Shown here piece after piece: positions 40,883 through 49,098 of a stretch of 64,000 nt of DNA. The position numbers were made by a program, and so were the translations under genes. This DNA comes from Brevibacillus borstelensis (lineage in GTDB: Bacteria > Bacillota > Bacilli > Brevibacillales > Brevibacillaceae), in contig NZ_RHHO01000017.1 in NCBI RefSeq assembly GCF_003710865.1, forward strand, positions 62,001 to 126,000, read 5' to 3'. The notes under the pieces are model-generated. The model did not search any database, was not told where the DNA came from, and saw nothing but the letters and a program-made list of their open reading frames with translations. How positions within the stretch are numbered: the stretch's first letter is position 1; each line of letters opens with the position of its first letter.

Positions 40883-42418
40883 ATGCGGACCATTGAGATT
40901 TTTGATACAACACTGCGCGACGGGGAGCAGTCTCCGGGCGTCAACATCAGCACGAACGAGAAGGTGGAGATCGCCCTACAACTAGAGAAGCTGGGCGTTA
41001 CGAGAATTGAAGCGGGTTTTGCCGCTGCCTCCCCGGGCGACCAAAAGTCCGTGGCCGAAGTGGCAAAGCGCGTGAAAAATTCCACCATCGTCAGCCTGGC
41101 CCGTGCGGTCAAGGGCGATATGGATAAGGCATACGAAGCGCTGCGCCATGCGCAAAACGCCTGCCTCCACGTCTTTTTGGCGACATCGCCGATTCACCGC
41201 GAGCACAAGCTGCGCATGTCCAAGGAGCAGGTGCTGGAAAAAGCGGTGGAAGCAGTCACATACGCCAAGAAATACTTTACGGAAGTGCAGTTCTCCGCCG
41301 AGGATGCTGCCCGCACCGAGATCGATTTTCTGGCCGAAGTGGTAGAAGCTGTGATCAAAGCAGGCGCGACCACAGTCAACATCCCGGATACAGTCGGATA
41401 CATGACACCGTACCAGTACGGAAACATCTTCCGCGAGCTGCGCCAGCGCGTTCCCGGAGTGGAAGGAATCCGCCTGAGCTGTCACTGCCATGACGATTTG
41501 GGCATGGCGGTGGCAAACAGCCTCGCCGCAGTGGAAGCAGGCGCGACCCAAGTGGAAGGAACCATCAACGGTATCGGAGAGCGCGCAGGCAACGCAGCGT
41601 TGGAGGAAGTGGCTCTCGCCCTTGAGACTCGCAAGGATTTCTACGAGGCGACGACCAAGCTGAATCTGAAGGAAATCGCCCGGACCAGTCAGCTGGTCAG
41701 CCGTTTGACCGGGATGATCGTGCCTGGGAACAAGGCGGTCGTGGGGGCGAATGCGTTTGCCCACGAATCGGGAATTCACCAGGACGGCGTGCTCAAAGAG
41801 GCGACCACCTACGAAATTATTCGTCCGGAATCCGTCGGCTTCAAATCCAACAAGCTGGTGCTGGGCAAACACTCCGGCCGCCATGCTTTCAAAGAAAAGC
41901 TGGTGGAGCTTGGCTACCATCTGGAGCAGGAAGAGATCGACGCGGCTTTTGCTTCCTTCAAGGAATTGTGCGACAAGAAGAAAGAGATCAGCGACGATGA
42001 CATTCTGGCTCTGGTTGACGGAAAAATGGTCCGCGGGACGGAAATGTACCGCCTCGAGTCCGTACAGCTTTCCTACGGCAACCTCTCCGTACCGACCGCG
42101 AGCGTAAGACTGGTGCGGGCAGATGGTTCGACATGCGAGGAGGCTGCATGCGGAAACGGTTCTGTTGATTCCATTTACAAGGCAATTGATCGGGCGACGG
42201 GTGAAGAGGTCAGTCTGACCGATTACAAAATTCTCTCGGTAACACAAGGCCAGGATGCCCTCGGAGAAGTGTTTGTCCGCTTGCAGCAGGGCGATCTTAC
42301 GGTAACCGGCCGTGGCGTAAGCACGGACGTTCTGGAAGCGAGCGCCATTGCTTATGTGCGGGCCATCAACAAGATTCTGGAGCGTCGCGGAGAGGCCCTG
42401 GTAGCAGCGACGAGCTGA
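40883..42418 (+). CDS. leuA: 2-isopropylmalate synthase
   Basis: A 511-residue LeuA condensing acetyl-CoA with 2-ketoisovalerate, the committed step to leucine. The HMGL-type TIM barrel starts with [13 protein letters not shown] (residues 8-20), with the HCHDDLGMA metal motif near residue 200. The C-terminal allosteric domain (about 395-511), which binds leucine in relatives, is complete. The ATG follows GGAGGTGG. An unusual 220-base spacer separates it from leuB. Confidence 0.97.
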   Translation: MRTIEIFDTTLRDGEQSPGVNISTNEKVEIALQLEKLGVTRIEAGFAAASPGDQKSVAEVAKRVKNSTIVSLARAVKGDMDKAYEALRHAQNACLHVFLATSPIHREHKLRMSKEQVLEKAVEAVTYAKKYFTEVQFSAEDAARTEIDFLAEVVEAVIKAGATTVNIPDTVGYMTPYQYGNIFRELRQRVPGVEGIRLSCHCHDDLGMAVANSLAAVEAGATQVEGTINGIGERAGNAALEEVALALETRKDFYEATTKLNLKEIARTSQLVSRLTGMIVPGNKAVVGANAFAHESGIHQDGVLKEATTYEIIRPESVGFKSNKLVLGKHSGRHAFKEKLVELGYHLEQEEIDAAFASFKELCDKKKEISDDDILALVDGKMVRGTEMYRLESVQLSYGNLSVPTASVRLVRADGSTCEEAACGNGSVDSIYKAIDRATGEEVSLTDYKILSVTQGQDALGEVFVRLQQGDLTVTGRGVSTDVLEASAIAYVRAINKILERRGEALVAATS

Positions 42419-42491
42419 GCGTGAGACGAACGGCAAAAAGGATAGAGTGGAAGAGACCAAAGCGTACGGCAGACGGTAAAAATGATAGGAA

Positions 42492-42548
42492 ACCGAACGC
42501 AGCCGGTAAAACGATTCGGTTGTATGATACCGGATATGAATCGGCTGC
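42492..42548 (+). promoter_or_regulatory. Nested, competing inverted repeats in the leuA-leuB spacer
   Basis: Three perfect repeats interlock: ACCGAA/TTCGGT (42492-42497, 42515-42520), CCGGTA/TACCGG (42503-42508, 42528-42533) and GCAGCCG/CGGCTGC (42499-42505, 42542-42548). The second and third share CCG at 42503-42505, so they exclude each other. No T-run follows, so it is not a simple terminator. An mRNA processing or regulatory structure is possible. Confidence 0.4.
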
Positions 42549-42639
42549 ATGAAACCATATATAAATAGAAGAAAAACGATACGTGGAAGAGATCAACCAT
42601 ACTTGCATGAGACGATACTGAAAGAAAAGCGGGATGAAG

Positions 42640-43734
42640 ATGAAAAAAAACTATCGCATCGCAGTCCTGCCCGGAGACGGAATCGGACCGGAAATCATGG
42701 AGGAAGCGGTCAAGGTTCTCTCTTTGGTGGCAGAACGTGAAGGAGTAACATTTGACTACAAATACGGACGCATCGGCGGTATCGCCATCGACACAGATGG
42801 AACACCGCTGCCAGCAGAAACCATCGCGATCTCAAAAGAAGCGGATGCGGTTATGCTGGGTGCCGTGGGCGGTCCCAAATGGGATCAAAATCCCGGCCAT
42901 CTTCGTCCGGAAGCGGGGCTTCTCGGCATTCGCAAAGAGCTGGGCTTGTTTGCGAATATTCGGCCGGCGACCATGCATTCCTCGATGGTAGAGGCGTCCT
43001 CGCTCAAGCCGGAGGTCGTATCTGGCGTCGATCTGATCGTCGTCCGGGAGCTGACAGGCGGCATCTATTTCGGAGAGAAAAAACGCTACGACGGACCGAA
43101 CGGCGAAGTGGCAGAAGACCAATGCATCTATCACGAGGCGGAGGTCGAGCGTATCGTCCGCGTCGCGTTTGATGTGGCCCGCAAGCGCCAAAAACGCCTC
43201 GTCTCGGTAGACAAGGCGAATGTTCTCGAAAGCTCCCGTCTCTGGCGGAAGGTAACAGAGCGGGTAGCGGCCGATTATCCGGACGTCGAGCTCTCCCATA
43301 TGCTGGTAGACGCGTGCGCCATGCAGTTGGTCCGGGCTCCGAAGCAGTTTGATGTCATCGTGACAGAAAACATGTTTGGGGACATTTTGAGCGATCAGGC
43401 GGCCATGCTGACCGGTTCGATCGGTATGCTGGCATCGGCAAGCCTCGCTGAGGGAAGCTTTGGCCTGTACGAACCGGTTCACGGTTCGGCGCCTGACATC
43501 GCCGGACAAGGAATCGCCAATCCGTTGGCGACGATCCTGTCCGCAGCGATGATGCTCCGGCTCTCCTTTGGGATGGACAAAGCGGCAGATGATGTAGAGC
43601 GTGCTGTCTGGTCCGTACTGGAAGCGGGACACCGTACCGGAGACATCGCCGCAGACAGAAGCAAAGCGATTGGAACAAAAGAAATGGGCCGACTGGTGTG
43701 CGAAGCACTCTCCGGCTCCGCCGTTTCCAAGTAA
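42640..43734 (+). CDS. leuB: 3-isopropylmalate dehydrogenase
   Basis: A 364-residue NAD-dependent beta-decarboxylating dehydrogenase. It has the family's [11 protein letters not shown] start, the substrate-binding RPATM...[10 protein letters not shown] region (about residues 106-148), the metal-binding DACAMQL and [14 protein letters not shown] motifs, and the NAD loop [15 protein letters not shown]. Two in-frame ATGs (42634 and 42640) follow a weak GCGGG site; the second has better spacing. leuC and leuD, which normally follow, are absent; a terminator comes next. Confidence 0.96.
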   Translation: MKKNYRIAVLPGDGIGPEIMEEAVKVLSLVAEREGVTFDYKYGRIGGIAIDTDGTPLPAETIAISKEADAVMLGAVGGPKWDQNPGHLRPEAGLLGIRKELGLFANIRPATMHSSMVEASSLKPEVVSGVDLIVVRELTGGIYFGEKKRYDGPNGEVAEDQCIYHEAEVERIVRVAFDVARKRQKRLVSVDKANVLESSRLWRKVTERVAADYPDVELSHMLVDACAMQLVRAPKQFDVIVTENMFGDILSDQAAMLTGSIGMLASASLAEGSFGLYEPVHGSAPDIAGQGIANPLATILSAAMMLRLSFGMDKAADDVERAVWSVLEAGHRTGDIAADRSKAIGTKEMGRLVCEALSGSAVSK

Positions 43735-43747
43735 AGAGAATACACGG

Positions 43748-43797
43748 GATCCTGTTTGCAAAGGTCGTTGTGCCGACAGCAAGCAGGGTCTTTTTTA
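43748..43797 (+). terminator. Terminator after leuB
   Basis: A 12-pair stem with three G-T pairs, GATCCTGTTTGC / GCAAGCAGGGTC (43748-43759, 43779-43790), then six T. Confidence 0.85.
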
Positions 43798-43813
43798 TGG
43801 CTCATATCACTGG

Positions 43814-43858
43814 AAGGGTAAACCCTTATTGTGAATGAACTCATTCTTGTAATATACT
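43814..43858 (+). promoter_or_regulatory. SSF symporter promoter with two overlapping palindromes
   Basis: TTGTGA (43829-43834), 18 bases, TATACT (43853-43858). A perfect palindrome AAGGGT-AA-ACCCTT (43814-43827) abuts the -35. A second, GAATGA-AC-TCATTC (43833-43846), fills the spacer; its arms resemble the GAATGA/TCATTC arms of Bacillus FadR boxes, but its centre is shorter. Both look like operators (inference). Confidence 0.5.
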
Positions 43859-43942
43859 AAAGTCATTAACTCAATCTTTTGACAGATGTCGCCACGTGTT
43901 GCCGTGGCGGCCCAACAAAGCAGCATTAGAGGGGAGAACAGC

Positions 43943-45343
43943 GTGTCCTCGATCGGATTTCTGCTCAGTTTTCTTGCGGTCTTGATGTGTACAGTCGTTG
44001 CCGGTGTTGTGGCGAAGCGAGATGTACGGCGCAGCAGCGATTTTAGCAATGCAGGGGGCTCCTTGTCAGCCGGGATGGTTGCCGGAGCCCTGGTAGGTGG
44101 ATTCGTCGGCGGCACCTCTATCGTCGGAACGGGAGAGCTTGCCTTTCAGTACGGCTTGGCTTCGATCTGGTTTACGCTGGGCGGCGGGGTTGCGGTCATG
44201 CTGCTTGGGCTGTTTGCCAATCGCTTTATTCGGATGAGAGTGGAGACGCTGCCAGAGCTGGTCGGAGGGCAATACGGTCGCCGCTCGCAACTGGGAGCCA
44301 GCTTGTTTTTATCCTTGGGCATGTTTATCCAGGTGATCGCACAATTGCTGGCTGCCCTTCCGTTCGTCACTGTTTTCTGGAAAGGGCCGTTGGTTGTTAT
44401 GGCGTTGATCCCGTCCTTTTTAATTTTTGCTTACGTGCTGGCTGGCGGTTTCATGGGAGCGAGCATCGTCGGGACGTTAAAAACAGCCATGCTTGTACTG
44501 CTGCTGGTCGGGACTGGCGCTTGGCTGTGGTGGCAAGTGAGCGGAGACAGCTACATCCGTTGGTGGGGCGAAGGGCGTTTCACTCTGACTGTGCCGGAAG
44601 CAGGCATAGGCTGGGCGCAGGGTGCAGCAATGATCGTCGGCATTTTTTCTACGCAGGCGTATCTTCAGCCCATTTTCGCGAGCCGCAGTGCCGCAGATGC
44701 CCGGACAGGCGCCGTGACAGCGGGAGTTGTCATCATTTTGATCGGTCTGGTGAGTGCATGGATCGGGATGTATATGCATGACACGCATCCGCAGCTTTCA
44801 CCGCGCGAGGCCGTTCCCCAGTTCTTTCTGCTCCATTCCCCGACATGGCTGGCCGGTGGGGCATATGCCGTTATCCTGCTTTCTGTGGTGATGACAGGCG
44901 CCGCATTGACACTCAGCATCGCAACGATTCTCAATCGGGATGTCATCCAGAAATATACGGACCGCTTTCGCTCAGACAAAAAAAATCTGGCCCTCTCACG
45001 ATTGTTGATCATCGTTGTAATTTTGATGGCTTACGCATTTGTCTGTCTGGATGAGCATGCACTCATTCTTCATTGGGCCTTCCTGGCGATGACGCTCAGA
45101 GGGGTCACGGTATTTTTCCCCGTGCTTTTCTTCCTGTTTCAGTTGACGCCGGTACATGAGCGCTATGGAGCAGTCGCGATTTGGGGCGCGCCGATTTTCG
45201 CACTGGTCTGGAGCTGGCTGCTGCTGCCTGTGACCGGTATCGATCCGCTCTATGTGAGTGGAGCGTGGAGCCTTGCCCTGTTGCTTGCCGGCTATTTATT
45301 GGCGCGAAAAACGACAACCCCGTCCATTCGGCCTCTTGGCTGA
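43943..45343 (+). CDS. Sodium:solute symporter (SSF family)
   Basis: A 466-residue polytopic SSF-family transporter (PutP/PanF-like). Visible features are an N-terminal signal-like first helix, AGGSLSAGMVAGALVGGFVGGTSIVGTGE in helices 1-2 (about residues 33-61), the GLFANRFIRMRVETLPEL loop and about 12 to 13 membrane segments. Transport substrates in the family range from proline and pantothenate to acids and urea; this cannot be assigned. GTG 43943 has GAGGGGAG six bases upstream. The promoter carries two palindromes that suggest regulation by a dimeric repressor. Confidence 0.85.
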   Translation: MSSIGFLLSFLAVLMCTVVAGVVAKRDVRRSSDFSNAGGSLSAGMVAGALVGGFVGGTSIVGTGELAFQYGLASIWFTLGGGVAVMLLGLFANRFIRMRVETLPELVGGQYGRRSQLGASLFLSLGMFIQVIAQLLAALPFVTVFWKGPLVVMALIPSFLIFAYVLAGGFMGASIVGTLKTAMLVLLLVGTGAWLWWQVSGDSYIRWWGEGRFTLTVPEAGIGWAQGAAMIVGIFSTQAYLQPIFASRSAADARTGAVTAGVVIILIGLVSAWIGMYMHDTHPQLSPREAVPQFFLLHSPTWLAGGAYAVILLSVVMTGAALTLSIATILNRDVIQKYTDRFRSDKKNLALSRLLIIVVILMAYAFVCLDEHALILHWAFLAMTLRGVTVFFPVLFFLFQLTPVHERYGAVAIWGAPIFALVWSWLLLPVTGIDPLYVSGAWSLALLLAGYLLARKTTTPSIRPLG

Positions 45344-45361
45344 AGTGACGGGGCTGTTTTA
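45313..45361. terminator. Terminator shared by the SSF and ktrB genes
   Basis: CCCCGTC/GACGGGG hairpin overlapping the end of the SSF gene, followed by TTTT. With AAAA on the other side it can also serve the convergent ktrB gene. Confidence 0.6.
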
Positions 45362-45365
45362 TTCG

Positions 45366-46712
45366 CTATCCAATCATGATTTTTCCTTTTGGATAGCGGT
45401 AGTATTCCTTTTGCTTTCGCTGGGCTAGTGCAAAGGCGATGGTAAGGGGGCCTAGCCTGCCTGCAAACATGGTCAGGATGATCAGGATCTTGCCGATCGG
45501 GGTCAGCAGCGGGGTAAGTCCCATCGAAAGCCCCGTTGTGGCAAATGCGGAGGTCACCTCGAACAGGATCATCAAAAATTCGGCACCCGCTTCGGTAATG
45601 GTGAGGATCATCGTTACGACGATGACGACAAGCATCCCGATGACGGTTACAGTCAGCGATTTATAGATGACATGGGGCAGCAATCTCTGGCGGAAAAAAA
45701 TCACATCTTCCTTCCCTTTGATCTGGGCGATGACGGCTCCGATCAGGGTAGCGAAGGTCGTCGTCTTGATACCGCCTCCCGTAGACCCTGGAGAGGCCCC
45801 GATAAACATCAACAGGATGATGAGAAACAGGGAAGACTGCCGCATATCTCCGATGCTCAACGTGTTGGAGCCTGCCGTACGTGCCGTGACGGACTGATAC
45901 AGGGAGCCGAGCACCTTCCCCAATGGCGAAAGCGGCTGAAGCGTCTTCGGATTGTTGTATTCCAGTATAAAAATCAGTCCGGTACCGATCAGGATCAGAC
46001 AGGCAGTCGTGTACAAAACAACTTTTGTATGGAGCGACAATCGCTTTGTCTGACGGTATTCAAACACTTCGCTGACGACGATGAAGCCGATCCCGCCCAG
46101 AATGATCATGGCGCAGACGACCAACGTCACAACAGGGTCCGATACATAGCGTGTCAGGCTGGAGAAGTCGCCCATCAAGTCGAAGCCGGCGTTGTTAAAA
46201 TTGGAGATGGCATGAAAAAAGCCGTAGTAAAAGGCTCTGCCGACCGGCATGTCAAAAGAAAAGCGCAGGGCCAGCAGCAATCCGCCGATAACCTCGGTGA
46301 TAGCTGTAAAAATAATGATCAGCTTTGCCAGGCGCACAATCCCTTCAATCGAAACCTGGTTTAAGGATTCCTGCAGGAGAAGGCGCTCGCGCAAAGAAAT
46401 TCGCTTGCGCATGATCAGAGCAAAAAAAGTGGCGATGGTCATGAAGCCGAGCCCGCCGACCTGGATCAAGCTCAAGATCACGAGCTGCCCGAACAAAGTA
46501 AATGTCGTGCCTGTATCCACGACGACCAATCCTGTTACGCATGTGGCGGACGTAGAGGTAAACAAGGCATCCAGCCAGGAAAGTCCCGCCCCGTCGATCG
46601 TCGCGACAGGCAGCGTGAGCAGAAAGGCACCAAGCAGAATGATAAGGGCAAAACCAAGGACAAGGGTTTTCGGGGGATCAAGGTGGAGCTTCTCTACAAT
46701 TTTCCGTATCAT
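45366..46712 (-). CDS. ktrB: Potassium uptake channel subunit KtrB/TrkH family
   Basis: A 448-residue membrane subunit of a Ktr K+ transporter. The four pore-loop repeats with their conserved glycines are visible: TSATCVTGLVV, ISNFNNAGFDLM, SVTARTAGSNTL and TSAFATTGLSMG. The gating-loop region of membrane segment M3C2 (GASPGSTGGGIKTTTF) is intact. It works with a cytosolic RCK ring; a candidate regulatory subunit gene is 10 kb away at 56509, as for the split KtrC and KtrD of B. subtilis. The ATG is preceded by GAGG at a long distance (11 bases). No regulatory RNA was seen upstream. Confidence 0.93.
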   Translation of the reverse strand: MIRKIVEKLHLDPPKTLVLGFALIILLGAFLLTLPVATIDGAGLSWLDALFTSTSATCVTGLVVVDTGTTFTLFGQLVILSLIQVGGLGFMTIATFFALIMRKRISLRERLLLQESLNQVSIEGIVRLAKLIIIFTAITEVIGGLLLALRFSFDMPVGRAFYYGFFHAISNFNNAGFDLMGDFSSLTRYVSDPVVTLVVCAMIILGGIGFIVVSEVFEYRQTKRLSLHTKVVLYTTACLILIGTGLIFILEYNNPKTLQPLSPLGKVLGSLYQSVTARTAGSNTLSIGDMRQSSLFLIILLMFIGASPGSTGGGIKTTTFATLIGAVIAQIKGKEDVIFFRQRLLPHVIYKSLTVTVIGMLVVIVVTMILTITEAGAEFLMILFEVTSAFATTGLSMGLTPLLTPIGKILIILTMFAGRLGPLTIAFALAQRKQKEYYRYPKGKIMIG

Positions 46713-46822
46713 TCGCGATCATCCTCGGTTCTCTCCGTTTGATTGGGCAAAAGGCTTTCGCTTAGTATGTCAGGAACCAATGTAAGTATAATAGACGAAA
46801 AGCAAGCGGTGAAGATGGATTT

Positions 46823-48262
46823 TTAACGAAGGAGCATGGCTCCCAGGCGCTGCAGCCAATACGTCAGCTCCCGCTTGTCCAGCGGAGCTAACGGAAAGCG
46901 AACGGCTGGCCGCCGGATCAGTCCCTCTGGTTCGTCAGGAAGGCGAAAGGACTTTCCTGCCGCAAGTTCAAGTCCCTCCTCGCGCAGGAGAGTAATTACC
47001 CGTTCTTCCTGTGCGGCAGCGTGCGGACTGGGCGTCCCCCACTCGATCCACGTATTGAGTCCGCCTTTTATCGGCAGCAGGCGGGCATGTGCCGGCAGTG
47101 CTTGCGGCTGTTCCTGAAGCAGGCATTGCCATCTGGCAAAAAAGAGAGAGCGTCTTTCCGCCAGATAAACTTCGGCAAACCACGGATCGTTCAGGAGGGA
47201 AACGGCCGCCTCCAAAATGAGCAAGGATGGCTCTGCACCTGTAAGGGAAACGAGCTGCCGCAAACGCTCACGCTCCTCCTCCGTAAGCTGGCTTGGAAGC
47301 ACGAGCGCCCCTAGTTGAAGGTCGCGCCCAAGCGTTTTGGAAAAGGAATGAAGCGTATAGACGGGGACTGAGCGTCCTGTTTCCACTGCAAGCTGGTAAA
47401 GCGTGCGACTTGGTCTGCGAAACCACAAATCTCCGTGATGGTCGTTTTCCAAAAGCGTCACGCGATTTCTTTCCGCCCAGTCTAGCAAATACTCTTTTCG
47501 CTTGCGGGAATAGCTGATCCCGGTAGGAAAATGGTGATGCGGATTGATCAAAAGCCACCCGGGAGGAGCTGCTTTCGTGGCGGCCTCCAAAGCTTCTATA
47601 TCGATGCCTTCCCTGTCCAGGGGGATCGCTTTTGCGGTGATGCCGCAGTGTTTCAGCATAGAGGAAAATACAGGGTAATGGTATTCTTCCACAAAGACGA
47701 TATCTGTTTTCTGCATAAGCTGCTGAACAACGAAGGTAAATGCACTTGTACTGCGGTTAAACAATAGCAGACGCTCAGGTGCGGCAGGTATTCCCCGGCT
47801 GTTCAAATGTACGCAATAGGCGTCTGCAGCCTGTATTCTTCGGATTTTCTTTTGCCCCGCCTGTTCAGTCAGCACGTTTACGCTATCCGCAAAGGAAGAG
47901 CGCAGTCGTCGCAGCAAGTCGTCGCCTGGCGGGGGTGTAGAATCAGCCAATGAGAAGAGCGGAATATCAGCGAGAGGGAGCCGGTCGCTGCGTCGCATTT
48001 CCCTGGCTTTTGCGGTGAGGAAATACCCCTTTCCATGCAGGGCTTCTACCCATTCATGTTGGACTAGCAAATCGTACGCTTTTTTCACCGTTTCCAAAGA
48101 ACAGCCGGTGATCGCCTTCATCTCGCGAAGCGAAATGAGCTGGTCTCCCTGGAGAAAGGCGCCGCGCAAGATGGCTGTTTGCAACTGTTCGAACAGTTGA
48201 ACGTTAAGCGGTGTCTTGGAATGCTTGTGAAAGTGAAAGGAAAAGAAAGGGCGATTTGGCAT
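46823..48262 (-). CDS. MocR/PdxR-like regulator (GntR HTH plus aminotransferase domain)
   Basis: A 479-residue MocR-type regulator. Residues 14-85 are a GntR winged helix (PLNVQLFEQLQTAI...SLETVKKAYDLLVQHEWV). Residues about 100-479 form a fold-type I aminotransferase-like domain with the PLP lysine K309 in HSFSKTLGRDLQLG and the NPHHHFPTG loop at 240-248. The usual EDDY motif reads ENDH (273-276), so the pyridine-contacting Asp is kept but the Tyr is lost. Targets of MocR proteins are usually vitamin B6 or amino-acid genes; no such gene is adjacent. The ATG follows GAGGTGGG. Confidence 0.88.
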   Translation of the reverse strand: MPNRPFFSFHFHKHSKTPLNVQLFEQLQTAILRGAFLQGDQLISLREMKAITGCSLETVKKAYDLLVQHEWVEALHGKGYFLTAKAREMRRSDRLPLADIPLFSLADSTPPPGDDLLRRLRSSFADSVNVLTEQAGQKKIRRIQAADAYCVHLNSRGIPAAPERLLLFNRSTSAFTFVVQQLMQKTDIVFVEEYHYPVFSSMLKHCGITAKAIPLDREGIDIEALEAATKAAPPGWLLINPHHHFPTGISYSRKRKEYLLDWAERNRVTLLENDHHGDLWFRRPSRTLYQLAVETGRSVPVYTLHSFSKTLGRDLQLGALVLPSQLTEEERERLRQLVSLTGAEPSLLILEAAVSLLNDPWFAEVYLAERRSLFFARWQCLLQEQPQALPAHARLLPIKGGLNTWIEWGTPSPHAAAQEERVITLLREEGLELAAGKSFRLPDEPEGLIRRPAVRFPLAPLDKRELTYWLQRLGAMLLR

Positions 48263-48382
48263 GTGAGTACCCACCTCGATGAAAGCAATGTCAACCTTCT
48301 ATCGCCTCATTATAAAACAATCCCGATCGAGCAGGGAGTGAAACATGTAATCGAACGGTATTGCACGTGACTGGATAGGCCT

Positions 48383-48404
48383 GCCATGAAAATGGTATCA
48401 TGGC
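48383..48404 (+). promoter_or_regulatory. Inverted repeat around an extended -10-like site upstream of moaB
   Basis: GCCATG (48383-48388) and CATGGC (48399-48404) flank TGGTATCAT (48393-48401), an extended -10-like element with no clear -35. A regulated promoter for moaB is possible. Confidence 0.3.
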
Positions 48405-48467
48405 TTCAGATAAAAGACAGGGGCGGGACGGTTTTTCCTATGCCGTTTCCAGAGAGGATGAAATCAT

Positions 48468-48980
48468 ATGAGCACGAAGGAGCATAAGGCAAATGCCCCG
48501 AAGCAAGTGGGCTGCATGGTGATTACCGTTTCAGATACAAGGACCGAAGAGACGGACAAGAGCGGCCAACTGATGATGGAGCTGTTGCGGGAGGCTGGTC
48601 ATCTTACTTTGCAATATCGCATCGTAAAGGACGAGCCTGCACAGGTGATCACAGCCATCGAAGAGGGAGTGGCCGATCCGGCGGTTCAAGCGATTTTGCT
48701 AAATGGCGGGACAGGCATCTCTCCTCGGGACAATACATTTGAAGCCGTTTCGGGTCTTTTGGATAAGGAGATTCCAGGATTCGGCGAGTTGTTCCGCATG
48801 TTGAGCTACACGGAGGATATCGGCTCGGCTGCCATTCTCAGCAGAGCGGTCGCTGGCGTCAAACAGGGGAAGGCCATTTTTTCTACGCCAGGTTCTACAG
48901 GAGCAGTCCGCTTGGCGATGAATCGTTTGATCGTGCCGGAGCTTGGACATGTCATCCGGGAGCTGACCAAAAAAGGGTAG
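48468..48980 (+). CDS. moaB: Molybdenum cofactor biosynthesis protein MoaB
   Basis: A 170-residue MoaB/MogA-family protein that adenylates molybdopterin before metal insertion by MoeA. Hallmarks are ITVSDTRTEETDKSGQ (residues 19-34), LNGGTGISPRD (76-86) and STPGSTGAV near residue 141. It is isolated from the other cofactor genes, about 18 kb downstream of moaA, and probably serves the same pathway. ATG follows GAGAGGATG. It is divergent from the MocR gene with 205 bases between them. Confidence 0.95.
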   Translation: MSTKEHKANAPKQVGCMVITVSDTRTEETDKSGQLMMELLREAGHLTLQYRIVKDEPAQVITAIEEGVADPAVQAILLNGGTGISPRDNTFEAVSGLLDKEIPGFGELFRMLSYTEDIGSAAILSRAVAGVKQGKAIFSTPGSTGAVRLAMNRLIVPELGHVIRELTKKG

Positions 48981-49098
48981 GACCAGTATCTGCATTTGCT
49001 GCCGGGCATGGCTTGTGATACTGTTACAGAAGGCAAAAAGTGCCTGTCCCCTGTGCGAAAGACAGGGGGAGATTTGTCCAAGAGGAGTACACGTACAG

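Noticed and set aside
40982-42550. A 522-codon open frame on the minus strand
   Set aside because: It is the antisense of leuA, with histidine- and arginine-rich noise composition and no start signal.
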